In this document: one piece after another, positions 50,044 to 60,022 of the stretch
Layout: every line of letters starts with the position of its first letter
Position numbering within the stretch: the stretch's first letter is position 1
Assembly: GCA_037178675.1 (NCBI GenBank)
Contig: JAYMGJ010000342.1
Span: 121,259-185,258 of the forward strand
Length of the DNA stretch: 64,000 nucleotides
Reading direction: 5' to 3'
DNA from: Scleroderma bovista
Lineage: Eukaryota > Basidiomycota > Agaricomycetes > Boletales > Sclerodermataceae
The notes under the pieces: generated by a model
The model's input: the letters and a program-made list of their open reading frames with translations, nothing else
Databases searched by the model: none
Told to the model about the DNA's origin: nothing
Translations under genes and position numbers: made by a program

Positions 50044-51148
50044 AAATTTGGCCTGACCCAGTCAGTCGGAACAGTCGCAGATATCTTCGAGAGCTTCCGT
50101 GTCTGACACAACCCCTTTCGGTGCGACTTTGCAAACACGCACTATGATATCAAACAAACAACAGTCGACACATCGCATCACGCTCTAGGTAATGTAGGAA
50201 CGATGCGGGTGCGACCGCTATTGCGACTCTCATCAAGCATCATCGACATCCTTGCCCGACCAACACAAAACCCGTAATGACCGTGGGAGGCTATGAACTC
50301 CTGCCAAATACTGGTAACTCAAGTTACATCCCTCACAGGAAAGTGTACATCTTTGCACATGACCCAAGGAGGTAGACGAGTACTACCAGAGGATGCAACG
50401 AATAAGGTTAGTTTATGACTTCTGCATGAAGCCGAAACCACTTATTCCAACTATGTACCTGCGACACGTTGACAAAGACTAGCGGCACGATCCTGTCGAC
50501 TTCACACTTCGATCACGCTGCCGCCCAAGAGTGACTGCCGACTTCTGGGTCGATCCCGGTCAGAGATTGCAATGTCACTTGTCCGAGTAATAGGCGTTCC
50601 AACTCGGGGGCCTACACACTTCGCTCACCATTCTACAACACGCGTGGAAGGTGGCTATTCAAATACACAGGGTGGAGGACCTTACAGAAGGGATCTCCGT
50701 GACAGGAATGTTTCACTGAACCCCCATCCTCATGTCAGGGCCACTCCAGACTAGGACTTCTGTCGGTAATCATGTCGCTGGTCTGGGAGGCGAGTACCAG
50801 CGTACACATAACAGGCGGTATATGCACGCTAGAACCGTTTGAAATCATTTCACCTGTCCCTCGCCGCCATCTACTGCAGTCGACCGAGAATCTTCATTGG
50901 CTCCAATTGGGATCACACCCTGACTCTGATTGCAGGCGTGATGTACTTCTCCTGTTTCTGTGGCTTTGTCTGCGGCATCCGTTTATCCCTCAACCAGTAG
51001 TGCCAGCAAACACCTCAGCTTCAGTGGGCTGCAGGAACAAGAAATGGCCGTCCGGCCTTCGCTATCTGGATCGCTTGGAAAGCTTATGAGGGCAGTTGAG
51101 AGAACCCGGTGCTTGTCGGCGTTGGGTTCACTGGACTCTGCATAAGCA
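50044..51148. other. Accessory region, nothing recognised
   Basis: About 1.1 kb. The first few hundred bases are upstream of the antiporter gene. Open frames up to 105 codons (50,772-51,089) show no recognisable motif. No transposon ends seen. Confidence 0.45.
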
Positions 51149-51411
51149 GGGTTTGAAGGCGTGGGTCGTTTCTTCTATCGCCGCATCCGTTCGGGTGAAG
51201 TGGTGTATAGGTCTGGGAGATTATTCTGGCTGTACGTTCATCAAAACTTTATGTTGCGCGCGCTCGAACTTACTTGAACCAATGGCCTCATAGGCTATGC
51301 CACTCCATCACTGGATGGAGTTGAGTATACACCTATCGTTTCGGCATTGGTATTGTATGATGTTCAGTATTGGGGCCTCGATTATCCACCCCTTACTGAT
51401 GGTATGTCTCG
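51149..51411 (+). pseudogene. Broken 5' fragment of an ALG6 glucosyltransferase gene
   Basis: Translation around 51,149-51,240 gives KAWVVSSIAASVRVKWCIGL, then GDYSG, the first membrane helix and LGSYSG-like loop of ALG6. After an intron-like gap, 51,308-51,346 reads HWMELSIHLSFRHWY (compare RHWMEIT...EWY). Then, one base out of frame, comes YDVQYWGLDYPPLT at 51,356-51,398, the ALG6 signature. So a frameshift lies at about 51,346-51,356, and a stop (TAG) falls where the conserved GDYEAQ segment should be. Nothing downstream continues the protein. Intact ALG6, whose 3' part is at the right end of this window, adds the first glucose to the dolichol-linked oligosaccharide in the ER. This fragment covers only about 80 residues of the N-terminus and cannot be functional. 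Confidence 0.7.
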
Positions 51412-51901
51412 TCATCTTGTTGTCCTACAGCAACTTGGGCAACTTAGGCAAACTTGTCAATTAGAGATCTTGCCAATATTGAGTTTGATGGTGAAAATGG
51501 CAAAGCTGACAGGTACAGGTGTGGTGTGCTCCTGTCAATAATCCCAGCAAAGTTCTGCACAAATTTGATCCCATCCTTGATGAACATCAGGAGTTCTTCT
51601 TACTCCATCCTCCTCTGCTAATTCAATGTTACTGGGATGATACCCCATGTTATCCATGCATAAACTCACCTGCAACCATCCCTCAGCAGAGATCAGGGCC
51701 CAATAGGCCTCCCCAATTAACTTTGATACACCAAGGGCCTCCAACCAAAATAGTATTTGCTCACTAGTGACAAGCCCCCTTACTGATTGAGCCAGGTCTG
51801 GATCAAATGAGACATCTTGGAGGTGGGTTGCCCAGAATCAACATGAATACAACAGATGTGGTGGAGTGTTTTCTTGGACCCTCTTTTCCAGGTTTGCCAC
51901 C
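51412..51901. other. Spacer between two pseudogenes
   Basis: 490 bp with a 69-codon open frame on the minus strand (51,535-51,744) that I do not recognise. No intact gene seen. Confidence 0.4.
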
Positions 51902-53810
51902 TCAAAGTTGGATAAGTATGATGTTTCCAGTCCACAGATATTGAAATGAAGGCCAGCTTGCATGACAGAAAGCGGCGACAACAAGATCACGATGTACATC
52001 ACCCTGCTGAATGAAGAACCCTCCGCTCCGCTTTTCGTCGAGCAAAAAGTCATAGAACGAAACATGCAGGGGGCGGACAGGAGTGGATACCTCGCTGGCA
52101 CCAACAAGTAGTGATGCCATGGAGTTGAGGACGAATCCTACAGGATAGTGGTCATCCTCCCGAGGGAACCTGTCACGCATAAAGTCCAATGCACTGATAG
52201 GGAGTGGTTCCTCCAACCACAGGATCTGTCGCATGACCGAACGAAATACCTGGCACTCATCGGGCCCTCTGAAAAGATCGTTCAAAAATGTGGTATACAT
52301 TTCGTCGAGGAGAGTCCGTCCCAGACGTGCCCATTCGAACACACCACCAGATTTCGCAGCAAGCTGTTGGAGATTTTCGTCGGAGAACGCCCCACGGAGA
52401 CTCTTCAGACGGGTAGAAACATAGAGATGAATGTCGCGCATGGAGGCCTCCGTATCAATGGCATCGAGCGACCTGGCATAGATATGCGGAATGGTGTTTA
52501 ATGCTTCGCCAATGTCCACGAGTGGCCGAGAGGTCAGGAGAATCCGTTGTTTGCTGGGAGTTCCCCACCATATGCAGCAAGGACCTCAAGAACAGTCACC
52601 CTCGTGCGCTCCGCACCACTCTCATCCAAAGCATCAATGACTACCACAACATTTCCAGTAGGGGAATCTTTCAATTGGGAAAGGGGTTCGAAAATGAATT
52701 TTTTCCATTGCGCTACGGTCTGTCGCGTCCCTTAATGAATGGTTGTTGGTCGTCACCTCAACCAGAAGCGGTCGCAAACGGAGGTCGCGATCAGCCAAGT
52801 CACGCGCGATGGTCGGGAAGAGCTTTGTATGGAACTGTTCGTGCTGTCTAACGCGACTGAAACAGAAGCACGATCCAAGCAAACCGAGATTCTGGGCTTG
52901 CAAAGCAATCGTGTGCGCGATGGCCGATTTCCCCTTTCCAGCTTGTCCGTAGAGCCAGAAAATCCGCGGTGTGGCAGCGTTTGTGTTGTTGATCCAATCA
53001 ACGATTTCATTCAAGATCTCGATTCTCGTGCCATCTAAACACTTCTTTGCCTCATTCAGTCCGGCTCTGTCCGCACAAGCCAAGCAGGTCGAACTAAGCT
53101 CTTCGTAGATTTGTTTGATGCCATATTGGATGTCTGGAATTGGTCGATCTCGAAGTTCTTGCATCAGCTTGTCTAACTCCCGGTTATAGTTGGCGACCTT
53201 GGTCGTTGTCTCCGAGAGAACACTCTTCCCGAGGCAAGACCCTATGAAAAAAATGAGTCTCCCGAAGACCACAAGAATAGGTGGCATACGGAAAGCCTTG
53301 GTTTCCGATTACTTTGTGATGAACTGCGCGCATTCCTGTATGACTTGGGCGATTTCCACTAGGACGTCTTTCGTGGCATTGATCTTCGATGAAGACCTGT
53401 TTTCCAGGAGGAGCTCGTAAGTTCGTTCGATTCCAGTGATGAGGCCCCCGATAGATGCGTCAAGACTCGCGTGCGACAGCATCAACTATCCAGATTTCCG
53501 TTAATCGAGGACATCGTGCGGGATCGATGCATACCTTGGAGGCTCTGTTTAATGCACTCAGGGCCATCTGAGCGTATGGATGGATCTCTGCGGGATCATC
53601 AGTCAAATTTGACTGTCTTCAATTGGGATGACAAACTCGAGTGATGCCATTGACGACCGTACTGAAGGTGCTAAGCGTTTGGCGATATCCAGTATTGATG
53701 GTATTTAACTGGATCACTGGGCCAGGAACGGAGTCCATATGTGCGTCCTGTATGTTGCCGAGTATGGTTGGAAAGGTTGCATATCGCCTAGCACCTGATG
53801 AAATCCATAA
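51902..53810 (-). pseudogene. NLR-like NACHT-domain protein, degraded
   Basis: Read on the minus strand, N-terminal pieces HMDSVPGPVIQLNTINTG and EIHPYAQMALSALNRASK (53,800-53,540) resemble the helical N-terminal domain of basidiomycete NLRs. LMLSHASLDASIGGL and SETKAF lead into LSETTTKVANYNRELDKLMQ. The NACHT core is present: Walker A in FWLYGQAGKGKSAIAHTIA, CFCFSR, and Walker B in GNVVVVIDALDESG. The sensor-like LLTSRPLVDIGEAL, winged-helix region (VFRSVMRQILWLEEPLPIS) and HVSFYDFLLDEKRSGGFFI follow. Three lesions break it: TAA at 53,309-53,311 just before SETKAF, a frameshift near 52,717 between DATD and AQWKKFIFEPL, and another near 52,545 after LPANN. No WD40, ankyrin or TPR repeats remain. 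Fungal NLRs act in non-self recognition and programmed cell death; this copy is presumably dead unless the lesions are assembly errors. Confidence 0.8.
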
Positions 53811-55021
53811 GCATCAGCAATGCATGTGGCTGCATGTGCACGGACCTGGTGTGCAGCAGCAGCATGTCCCTTTCCTGTGGTTTCTCCAGGACCGGTGGCA
53901 GTGATACGGTCGCCCTGACGTCAATTGCCATGGGCTGGGTGTTGTTCGTTGCATGTAAACCCTTCAGATCCAGATCGCGGATGCGTAGCTAACGTCATAC
54001 CTCTTGGAATACAGCAGTTAGTCCTTCGTTCCCCACTGAAGCGGTAGTGTTACTAGCCACAAATGGCTCGTACAATTGCGTAGTAGGTCTCTCAGCCTCC
54101 CGCTGTCGTATGCGCTGGGACCTGGCTAAGACACCCGAGCCCCCAGGCAGAGGGAGTCGGGTAAGGAAAATGCTGGAATGACATCAGAGCTCTCCTCGGC
54201 ACCAGAAAGTGCTGTGGAACTCGCATACCCTGTGTTGGCTAGATGAGCTGTCTGCAGTCTTCAGGTTTTTCTTTGGCATTTCTGGTGTTATAGGTTGAGG
54301 GGATGGTTTGGTTCACAGTTAGCAGGAGAGGGCAAAGGGACCGTAACTATACAGCCGCGTTCACCAGTACTGGTCCGGTCCGTCATCTGCCCGACTCGTG
54401 CAACCCCCTCTTACATAATACCCATGTCTTTCCGTCATGAGCCCTGCGCGTACAACCCTCTGTATTCCTTCCACGGATCCATCACGATAACAGCTCGAAC
54501 AGTGTGTATCAATGCTCTCTAGCGACATGCTCACCACTCGATGAGGGCCTCTATCCTGCTCGCCACTTTTGGTTCCACCCCACCCCGCGTCACCCGACCT
54601 CCAATCTCGATTTGCAGAAAGCAGCAGAGAATTCAGCGTTCCCACCTGCATGTACCCTGATCTTTGGTGGTGCTTGTTTTGTGACCGTCCCCCGCTACTA
54701 GGGGGTACGACACAATGGATGTCGTGGCAGATGTCTGGGCACTGCCATTGGAATTGAGTGCGAAGGCGAGTTGGCTCGTCGTTTCTGCTCTACATAAGAA
54801 GCCAAGTACGGCCGTGTTTCGGACCTCCTGGCCATTTACAGGCCCGATATCAGATTTTGTGAAGGTGGGGATGGGTCAACTGGGACTGCGACAATTGGGA
54901 TGGATGCCTATGTCCACAAGTAATTTACTAGTCTGCATTCTTTGACAATGCTTATCGCCCAGCGGGAATTCTGCACTACTATATGCAAACGTGAGGTTGC
55001 AACAGCGGTTGTATCAACTAT
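53811..55021. other. Accessory spacer with an unassigned coding remnant
   Basis: Mostly without recognisable genes. Around 54,792-54,990 on the plus strand the frame KYGRVSDLLAIYRPDIRF, then GTATIGMDAYVHK, is followed shortly by FFDNAYRPAGILHYYMQT. This composition looks like conserved protein rather than noise, but no start, clean intron or stop could be set, and I cannot name the family. It may be another gene fragment like its neighbours. Confidence 0.3.
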
Positions 55022-56293
55022 TTAATATAGACGGTGAGTTAACAGCGAGATTGCACCCCCTGCTACTGCGCTTCCTGCAATAAGTATTAGTTCACGAGTT
55101 CCAATGGTTCCCAGCCATGGATGTAAGATGCGTGTCTGGTTCGATAGCTGCTGCTCCTCGACAACCCCTGTTTGTGTGGAAGATGGAGGAGCGGCGGTAT
55201 GTGTCGATGCATCATTGAACAGCTCTGCCAGTAGCCTCTCCTGGTTTTCCAAACGCTCCTCTATCCTCGCTCTCCCCTCGTCGATGAGTAGCTTTGTTTC
55301 CGCCCCCAGTTCCTCTACCTTCCGCTCAAACGTCAGCGCCAATCGTGTTCTCTTCCACGGCTCGACGAACACGATCGCGACCAAGAACACTAGCAGGTTC
55401 ACACCCAGCACCGCCAGCGAGCCGTACGTCGACGCACTCCGTATCTTGTCACTCCATACCTGCTCCTCGTGATACCGCGCCAATATAGCACGCATGAGTG
55501 CACTGAACTCCCGCTCGACTGCATCCTCGGATGCTGCGACGGCTACCTTGGCTTGTGCCTCCTCCTGCTCGCGCGCGTGGTCCGCACGGACGAGTGCCGT
55601 AAACCGTCCCACGTCATCGTCGCTCCAGCTTGATTTACGCTGCAGCAGCTCGTTCACGTCGCGTTGCGCAGCTGCACGGTTGATGACGGCTTCATCGTAG
55701 GCAACCTTGGCAGCGCGTGCAGCCTGTCGGGCAGCCTTAATCTTGGTCTCTGCATTGGAACAAAGCAGTTCGTCAGCACCTGCCCCGGTATACAAAGTGG
55801 GCAGAAGAAAAGAGGCAGGCACACCTTGTTCCACCACCCGCCGTTTGAGAAGGTCAATAGCATCATAGCCCGTCGCACGGTTCAAGTGCTGTGCGAGCTG
55901 AAAAAACGTCGTCGTTGCTCGCCCCGAGTACACATCTACGCGACGTCGCAAAGTCATCGCAGCAACGCCCGACCACTCCCGCATGCGCCCTTGGAGTATT
56001 TCAAATCCAAACGCGGGTCGTGTGTCCAAGTCCGAGGTCGTCGATGTGGATGTAGAAGCATCTGGAGCTGTGGACGGTTTGACAAGCTTGTGTTCGAGGA
56101 TTCGTTTCTGGTTAGAGAACGAAGCAGTACTAGAGCTAGTTTGTGAAGCAGCAGTATCCAGAGTAGCAGCTTCATGAGCAGGCTTGGAGGCGTCTACAGA
56201 AGATCGACTTCCCGCTACTGATGATCCTGCTCGTTGGCCAGCTAGCAACGACGTACATGCTTTACCGGTGCGTATACTCGCCCGTAGCATCAT
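55022..56293 (-). CDS. SHE9: She9/Mdm33 mitochondrial inner-membrane protein
   Basis: Two exons (56293-55825, 55749-55022) around a 75-bp intron give 398 residues. The N-terminus (MMLRASIRTGKACTSLLAG) is Arg/Ser/Ala-rich, as for a mitochondrial presequence. The middle is a long coiled coil (AETKIKAARQAARAAKVAYD, QRKSSWSDDDVGRFTALVR), followed by the family signature RYHEEQVWSDKIRSASTYGS, a membrane span GVNLLVFLVAIVFVEPW, a second coiled coil (EERLENQERLLAELF) and a final hydrophobic segment near LILIAGSAVAGGAISLL. She9/Mdm33 shapes the mitochondrial inner membrane, and its overproduction alters mitochondrial fission. The intron is a multiple of three with no stop, so a naive translation reads straight through and adds 25 foreign residues (VPASFLLPTLY...); its GTGTGC donor and TGCAG acceptor, and family length, support removal. 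Confidence 0.9.
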   Translation of the reverse strand: MMLRASIRTGKACTSLLAGQRAGSSVAGSRSSVDASKPAHEAATLDTAASQTSSSTASFSNQKRILEHKLVKPSTAPDASTSTSTTSDLDTRPAFGFEILQGRMREWSGVAAMTLRRRVDVYSGRATTTFFQLAQHLNRATGYDAIDLLKRRVVEQGVPASFLLPTLYTGAGADELLCSNAETKIKAARQAARAAKVAYDEAVINRAAAQRDVNELLQRKSSWSDDDVGRFTALVRADHAREQEEAQAKVAVAASEDAVEREFSALMRAILARYHEEQVWSDKIRSASTYGSLAVLGVNLLVFLVAIVFVEPWKRTRLALTFERKVEELGAETKLLIDEGRARIEERLENQERLLAELFNDASTHTAAPPSSTQTGVVEEQQLSNQTRILHPWLGTIGTRELILIAGSAVAGGAISLLTHRLY

Positions 56294-56690
56294 ACAAGAG
56301 TCGCCTTGGACCTCAGTCGGGTCGTACCGGTTTGCGGAGGAGGTAAAAAGTGAAGGAGAACGTGGGGGTAGTAACCAATATCATTGTGTATGTTCACAAT
56401 ATAGACAAGTCTTGGCCGCGCGACTCAACAAGTCCCCCTGATAGCGAAGCTACTCAACCCACATGCTTGAAGCTGGACTAACTACACCGTCCAGCAGGCA
56501 ACTAAAGTTTAGTATTTTCACGGTAAGCCTGGAGTGCATAGATTTTACTCTGTGTACTTGCTTGGCGGAATGCAGAATGGCTAACTCTTTGAACTTACGG
56601 TACTAACTTTTAAGGTGTACGAGACCCTATAACTTCCATCCCTTCACCGGAAGAATTCTGAGTGAGGATAGGTGCATATAAATGTCGGTT
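56294..56690. other. Spacer upstream of SHE9
   Basis: 397 bp between the SHE9 start and the P450 remnant. It likely contains the SHE9 promoter. Nothing else recognised. Confidence 0.4.
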
Positions 56691-56699
56691 TGTCGCCCC

Positions 56700-57484
56700 C
56701 ACTGCCATGCCTCTCAGCATGACTTTGGAACCTTTACCAGTAGCTGCACGTCTTCTAGCCGCAATCTTGGCTATATGCGATCATCACGACCACGACCTAA
56801 GGTCTTCCTATTCAAGTCCCAGGTTTCTTTCCCTGGGTCGGTCCTTTCGTCAGCTTCACCTTCAGACGAAGTGAATTTCATAACTCTTTGCAAGTAAGTC
56901 TCCACGGACATGGTTTTTGAGTGGACTGCAACTAAACTTCGTATCCACAGAGTGCGATACGGGCCGGCGTTCAAGCTTCTGCTTAGGAATCGTCGGGTCA
57001 CCGTTGTGGAGCCCCCGGAAGCCATTCATAACGTCCTAGTTTCTGACAATCGTGCTCCTATTACAACCCGTGCCCAGAACTATGAACATCCACGTATTGT
57101 CGGCAGTTGTACATCGCTCTGTCAGAAACTGCATGAAACTGCAGTCCGAGGAATCTTCGAAGCCTATACTCGACAAACACTTCTCGAAGTGAAACTTGGG
57201 TGACTCACTCCATGTTTCGCTGAGATTGTCTGTAACACAGTGACTCAGTGGTTCAATGGGAACGACCTAGTGTCGCTCAAGTGGTCTGTTACAGACTTCG
57301 CCATGAATGTGATCCTCCTTGGGAGTAGGTTCTCCCCTGATACACACGATGACTTCATCACAAGCAGCCTTCCAAGTCGACTTTCTAGATCCCCATTCTG
57401 GTTCTTCCCATCCAGCCGAGCCTTAGAACGGCTGCGCCAGAAATATTGCTCACCCTATTGTATGCTTACAGCCCTGAGGCTATA
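56700..57484 (+). pseudogene. Cytochrome P450 N-terminal remnant
   Basis: Pieces in different frames resemble the first third of a P450. A hydrophobic leader (PVAARLLAAILAI) is followed by IQVPGFFPWVGPFVSFTFRR at about 56,810-56,865, the proline-rich hinge and following strand. After a frame change and an intron comes VRYGPAFKLLLRNRRVTVV followed by EPPEAIHNVL, the beta-1 sheet region. A later segment has SLKWSVTDFAMNVILLGSRF and ends near RALERLRQKYCSPYC at about 57,460. No I-helix, ExxR or heme-binding Cys motif (FxxGxRxCxG) is found downstream. The gene therefore looks truncated and frameshifted. Family recognition rests on pattern only. Confidence 0.55.
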
Positions 57485-57485
57485 A

Positions 57486-58279
57486 TCACATGTATGGTAA
57501 GAAATTTTACTCTGTAAATTTGTGTGTAATCCAGATTTTTCATCAGTGGCGAGTTTCAGTCTGGAATTAGTGGTGGTTGCTTCAGGCTTTTGCCTGCAGT
57601 CTATGAAGGACTCGAAGCCGGTCCAGGTTCCTGAATTTTAGGATTTATTTGCACAGGTTTTCCGAAACAATATAAACGGAATTGTGAAGCACTTTACACT
57701 ATACTCTTGCTCTCCTAACCAAATGCAACTTTTCTCCTTTTTCTTCAAGGCATACTGTGGTCGTCAAGTTGCTCCGGAGTTCTCCGTCGTTGGATTTCTG
57801 CATCTTCCCGATGTCTTGTTGATGTCTGCATATATATGCTCTAGTACTGCCCTCGGGTAAGCCCATCATGCATGGGGCAAGCTATTTCGATGGACACACA
57901 TACCATCAATTATTGCAAAGACTAACAGTGCCCATGACTCCGAAACCACTAGCATAGCAGCCTGGCGCCAATGTACTGCTCAGCATTAAGCCCGAGAAGT
58001 AAGTCCAACAACCCATTATAGCTCCTGGCTATATTCAGACACATTAGTGCCGCAGTCTTTCTCATGTTGGAAATGGCTTACTCTCTACCTGTGTTGTAGC
58101 ATTGTCCTGCCAAGACGGCATCACTAGTCAAGGCTAGTGTTATTAGGAAAGTTTGCGGCTGATGACCAGGCTGGCCATCCATATGAGCACAACAGCCTCT
58201 CAAATCTTTCCCGTCCATAAAACGAAGACACCATGCAAGAAAATACACCATCTCTTTCCCCACCAACATTTCGTGTCCC
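57486..58279. other. Spacer, nothing recognised
   Basis: About 0.8 kb where the missing P450 C-terminal part would be expected. No heme-binding motif or other coding signal was seen on either strand. Confidence 0.4.
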
Positions 58280-59384
58280 ATGGCATCGAATGATACCACG
58301 CAGGCTCATGACGTGCCTTTCGACGGCAAATCAGTCTACATTCGCAAAGTCCCCGTCCTTGACCCCAGCTTTTACTCCCTCTCTGAAGCAGAAGCAGAAT
58401 TTTTCAAAGCTACAACTGGGATTAATGATGACGAGGAACTGAAGATGCACATCCTGATGGCACAGGAAAATGCTTACAAGGTCGATCCTTTCTTGGCCTA
58501 CCCTACCATCCATTCTGACTATCCGAAATTTAGGTTGCGCCATATCCTTGTATATACAGATTCGGATTCCTGCGGTGCGTGAAATACTTCACAGGCAGCC
58601 TTCCCAGTGACTCACCGATACACTATATGTAGGACGAGAATCTCGAAGCAACCAATCTACGAAGATATTATTAGAATTGGGCGCGAGCGCAAAGACGCTG
58701 TCTTCCTTGATATCGGCTGTTGCTGTGAGTGCCTCTCACTAAGGTATCATTTACCTGCTCTCACTTCATCGATAGTCGCCACAGACGCCAGGAGAGTCGC
58801 AACCGACGGATTCCCAGCACACAACATTGTTGCATCAGACCTGAAAAAGGGTTAGTAAACCCCTTTACCCAGTTATTGTTACTGACGTCACCCGAAAATT
58901 AGAATTCCTTGAACTCAGTCATATCTTGTTCAGGTCATCAAAGGATACATGGCCGGCGCATTTCATCCCCGGCGATGCACTTGACCCTGAGATGCTTTCT
59001 GTCGTACCGCCTGCACGAGGACCTAGACAGGAACCACTTCCAGACCTGTCAACCTTGACGTCACTGAATCCCCTTCACGGTCACTGTTCAGTCATCAATG
59101 CAGGTGCCTTCTTTCATCTATTCGACGAAGAAAAACAATTACACCTAGCTCGCGCTCTTGCCGGGTTGTTATCTACGGAGCCGGGGTCCATAATCTGTGG
59201 TGTCCAGGGTGGTAAGAAAGAGAAGGGTACCTTTACACAACTGATTGACGGCGCACGATATGATCTCTTTGCGCATTCCGCAAAGAGTTGGGAAGAGATG
59301 TGGGATGGGATACAGGTCAGGGCTGAGTGGGAGGAAATGGATCATAAGACGGAGTTTCTGTGGTGGAGCATCACGCGGTTGTAG
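58280..59384 (+). CDS. Class I SAM-dependent methyltransferase
   Basis: Four exons (58280-58533, 58633-58724, 58776-58850, 58903-59384) sum to 301 codons, a 300-residue protein. It begins MASNDTTQAHDVPFDGKSVY and shows PIYEDIIRIGRERKDAVFLD followed by IGCCF, the glycine-poor motif I of this fungal subgroup. VATDGFPAHNIVASDL carries the acidic residue binding the SAM ribose. FIPGDALDPEML, SVINAGAFFHLFDEEKQ and LLSTEPGSIICGVQGG follow, and the end is MDHKTEFLWWSITRL. Agaricomycetes have many such proteins, often beside secondary-metabolite genes; related ascomycete enzymes methylate terpenoid or polyketide acids. The substrate cannot be read from sequence. It stands alone here, next to a P450 remnant, which could hint at a lost cluster. 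No signal peptide. Confidence 0.85.
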
Positions 59385-59652
59385 AATTATGGTGTAGAAT
59401 AGCAGATGTAGGGTTTGCTGTGAATAGACGAAGTGCCTTTACGGTAATGCAGGAGCCCCCAAGGAATGAATCTTATCCATCCTCGCTAACCCGATCAACC
59501 CAGGACAAGATGCCAAGCACCTTGCAATGCCCACGTCGATAATCAACCACATCTGAACTATTAAATATGCTCGCCTAGATGAGGAGGTACATACCTTGAC
59601 CAGTGACACTCACAAGTGAAGCGCCCCGCATCATGTGGCCAGAACGCATACA

Positions 59653-60022
59653 TCATTTCCGCTTCGCCATTTGCATAGTCAAGTTATCTATGTAAACCTG
59701 CAACGTCGCGTTCTCAGAAGTGAGTTTATCAACATCCCCCTGAACAGTGTGCACTCGTGCGAGCAGAGCTATGGGGATAGAGTCACACAAAGGTCGTTGG
59801 CTCATGAGCCACGTCACCTCACACGAACCTCTCAAGTCATCCTGTGAGGCAGCAATTTCCCTACCAGAAAAATTTATCAGTCCGTGACGCTATGGCTATG
59901 TTGCAGGAAAGAGCTACAGACTTCAACACTTGTTCTTTCCTGATGGCATCCTTAACTATGTCATGCGATTCCGGTTCGGACCCGCCCCAAACCACAGACT
60001 CATAGAGGCCGTTGAACGTCAT
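59653..60022 (-). CDS. Small SCOC-like coiled-coil protein
   Basis: Three exons (60022-59922, 59860-59829, 59768-59653), the middle one only 32 nt, with introns of 61 and 60 bp, sum to 83 codons, an 82-residue protein. It begins MTFNGLYESVVWGG. The C-terminal half, LLARVHTVQGDVDKLTSENA followed by TLQVYIDNLTMQMAKRK, is a leucine-heptad coiled coil with the ENxxLQxYIxNL signature of short coiled-coil (SCOC/DUF2205) proteins. In animals SCOC sits on the Golgi, binds Arl1 and Arl3, and links to autophagy through FEZ1 and UVRAG. A Golgi role here is inferred. Every phase agrees across both junctions, so the gene model is solid despite the small size. Confidence 0.75.

Noticed and set aside
55750..55824. 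SHE9 as a single uninterrupted 423-residue frame
   Set aside because: The middle 25 residues are foreign to the family and are flanked by good donor and acceptor sites; a 75-bp intron is the better reading.
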